IMG/VR virus record: IMGVR_UViG_3300034060_000450
Span: 1 to 30,628 of that record
Reading direction: 5' to 3' (one strand)
DNA: 30,628 nt
Origin: a virus
How positions within the stretch are numbered: position 1 is the first letter of the stretch; the number at the start of each line of letters is the position of its first letter. Of the stretch, positions 30,144 through 30,628 are shown piece by piece. The notes beneath the pieces are model-generated. The model worked only from the letters and a program-made list of their open reading frames with translations. It searched no databases and was not told where the DNA came from. A program made the position numbers and the translations under genes.

Positions 30144-30589
30144 CGCTGTCGTCTCATCCTGGCTGGTGCTGTTTCTTGTGTGACGTTTACCCGTGACCGT
30201 GATGCTGGAGTCAATCCGAACTGACAAAGATATTTGTGCATTTCTGCAGAGCATCGAAGGGCAATTTTTGATGATGGGTTTTCATACGATCCATGCTCTG
30301 AACTCAGTACGGCCCCCTCCCTTGCCACTGCTCTCAATGCGTCTCTCCAAGTCCCGTACAAAACGCAATACTGCTCCATTGCAGCACGATCGGGAAGAGT
30401 CATCACTTTCATGGATTTGATTTCCGCCATGATCCGGATCCACTCTTTTCGAGCATCACCCTTCATCCATGCTGGACAGTCGGGAGTCTCTGCCTGCACT
30501 TGTGGCTCTGCCTTGTTCCGGCGTTTCGGATTCTTGGCAAAATCACCGTGGAGAATTTTCAGAGCTGTCGGTTTTGGTTGTCTTGCCAT
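30140..30589 (-). CDS. Terminase small subunit (P27 family)
   Basis: 149 residues. MARQPKPTALKILHGDFAKN, PDCPAWMKGDARKEWIRI and MTLPDRAAMEQYCVLYGTWR follow the P27-type small terminase pattern, including the basic N-terminus and the central helices that recognise the packaging site. It is the first gene of the virion operon in this window. The packaging site and promoter should lie just to the right, beyond the edge. Confidence 0.87.
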   Translation of the reverse strand: MARQPKPTALKILHGDFAKNPKRRNKAEPQVQAETPDCPAWMKGDARKEWIRIMAEIKSMKVMTLPDRAAMEQYCVLYGTWRDALRAVAREGAVLSSEHGSYENPSSKIALRCSAEMHKYLCQFGLTPASRSRVNVTQETAPARMRRQR

Positions 30590-30628
30590 TCCTTAATTTC
30601 AAAAATTGTGTGGAAAAATGTGAACGAG

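Overview
The window reads as most of the genome of a tailed, HK97-fold double-stranded DNA phage, or a prophage or viral contig of one. Every gene I can support lies on the minus strand, so transcription runs from the right end to the left. The tail order (connector, adaptor, gp10-like protein, tail terminator, tail tube, frameshifted chaperone pair, 642-residue tape measure) fits a siphovirus with a long non-contractile tail. The host cannot be read directly. Cysteine-rich virion proteins, a CsrA homologue and proteins unlike those of enterobacterial phages make a planctomycete-type host my best guess, but that is inference. No integrase, portal-to-lysis endolysin, holin, tRNA or CRISPR array was found, so whether the phage is temperate is open.

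Right part (about 30.6 to 16.8 kb, read leftwards): terminase small and large subunits, portal, ClpP-like prohead protease, a folded leader, major capsid protein, a terminator, a small head protein, two sugar or methyl-transfer genes (FkbM-like; methyltransferase-glycosyltransferase fusion), head-tail joining proteins, tail tube, tail chaperones joined by a -1 frameshift, and tape measure. Most adjacent genes overlap by ATGA, TGATG or TTGA, which points to tight translational coupling.

Middle (about 16.8 to 10.2 kb): tail-tip or fibre-type proteins, one with about 39 cysteines and a duplicated domain, then two more glycosyltransferases, a small membrane protein, a 466-base non-coding stretch dense in inverted repeats, and an HNH endonuclease that ends at a probable terminator.

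Left part (about 10.1 kb to the left edge): the early or replication region. A promoter whose -10 box is overlaid by a TGATATCA palindrome drives small genes including an Arc-like ribbon-helix-helix regulator, then a lipoprotein-like peptide, a zinc-finger protein, CsrA, a RusA-like resolvase, a Sak4-like recombinase ATPase, a DUF669 protein, an HD phosphohydrolase, a double-HTH protein, a SF2 helicase with an SSB-like C-terminal tip and a primase-helicase. Downstream of the primase lies a non-coding iteron array with an AT-rich tract, a likely replication origin. A second promoter with the same operator then drives a run of small genes up to the left edge, where the last one is cut.

The most interesting signals are the shared TGATATCA operators and the Arc-like protein that could bind them, phage CsrA with a CsrA-type site over its own ribosome binding site and a large folded leader, the iteron origin, the complete frameshift cassette, the capsid leader fold and the SSB-tail mimic on the helicase.
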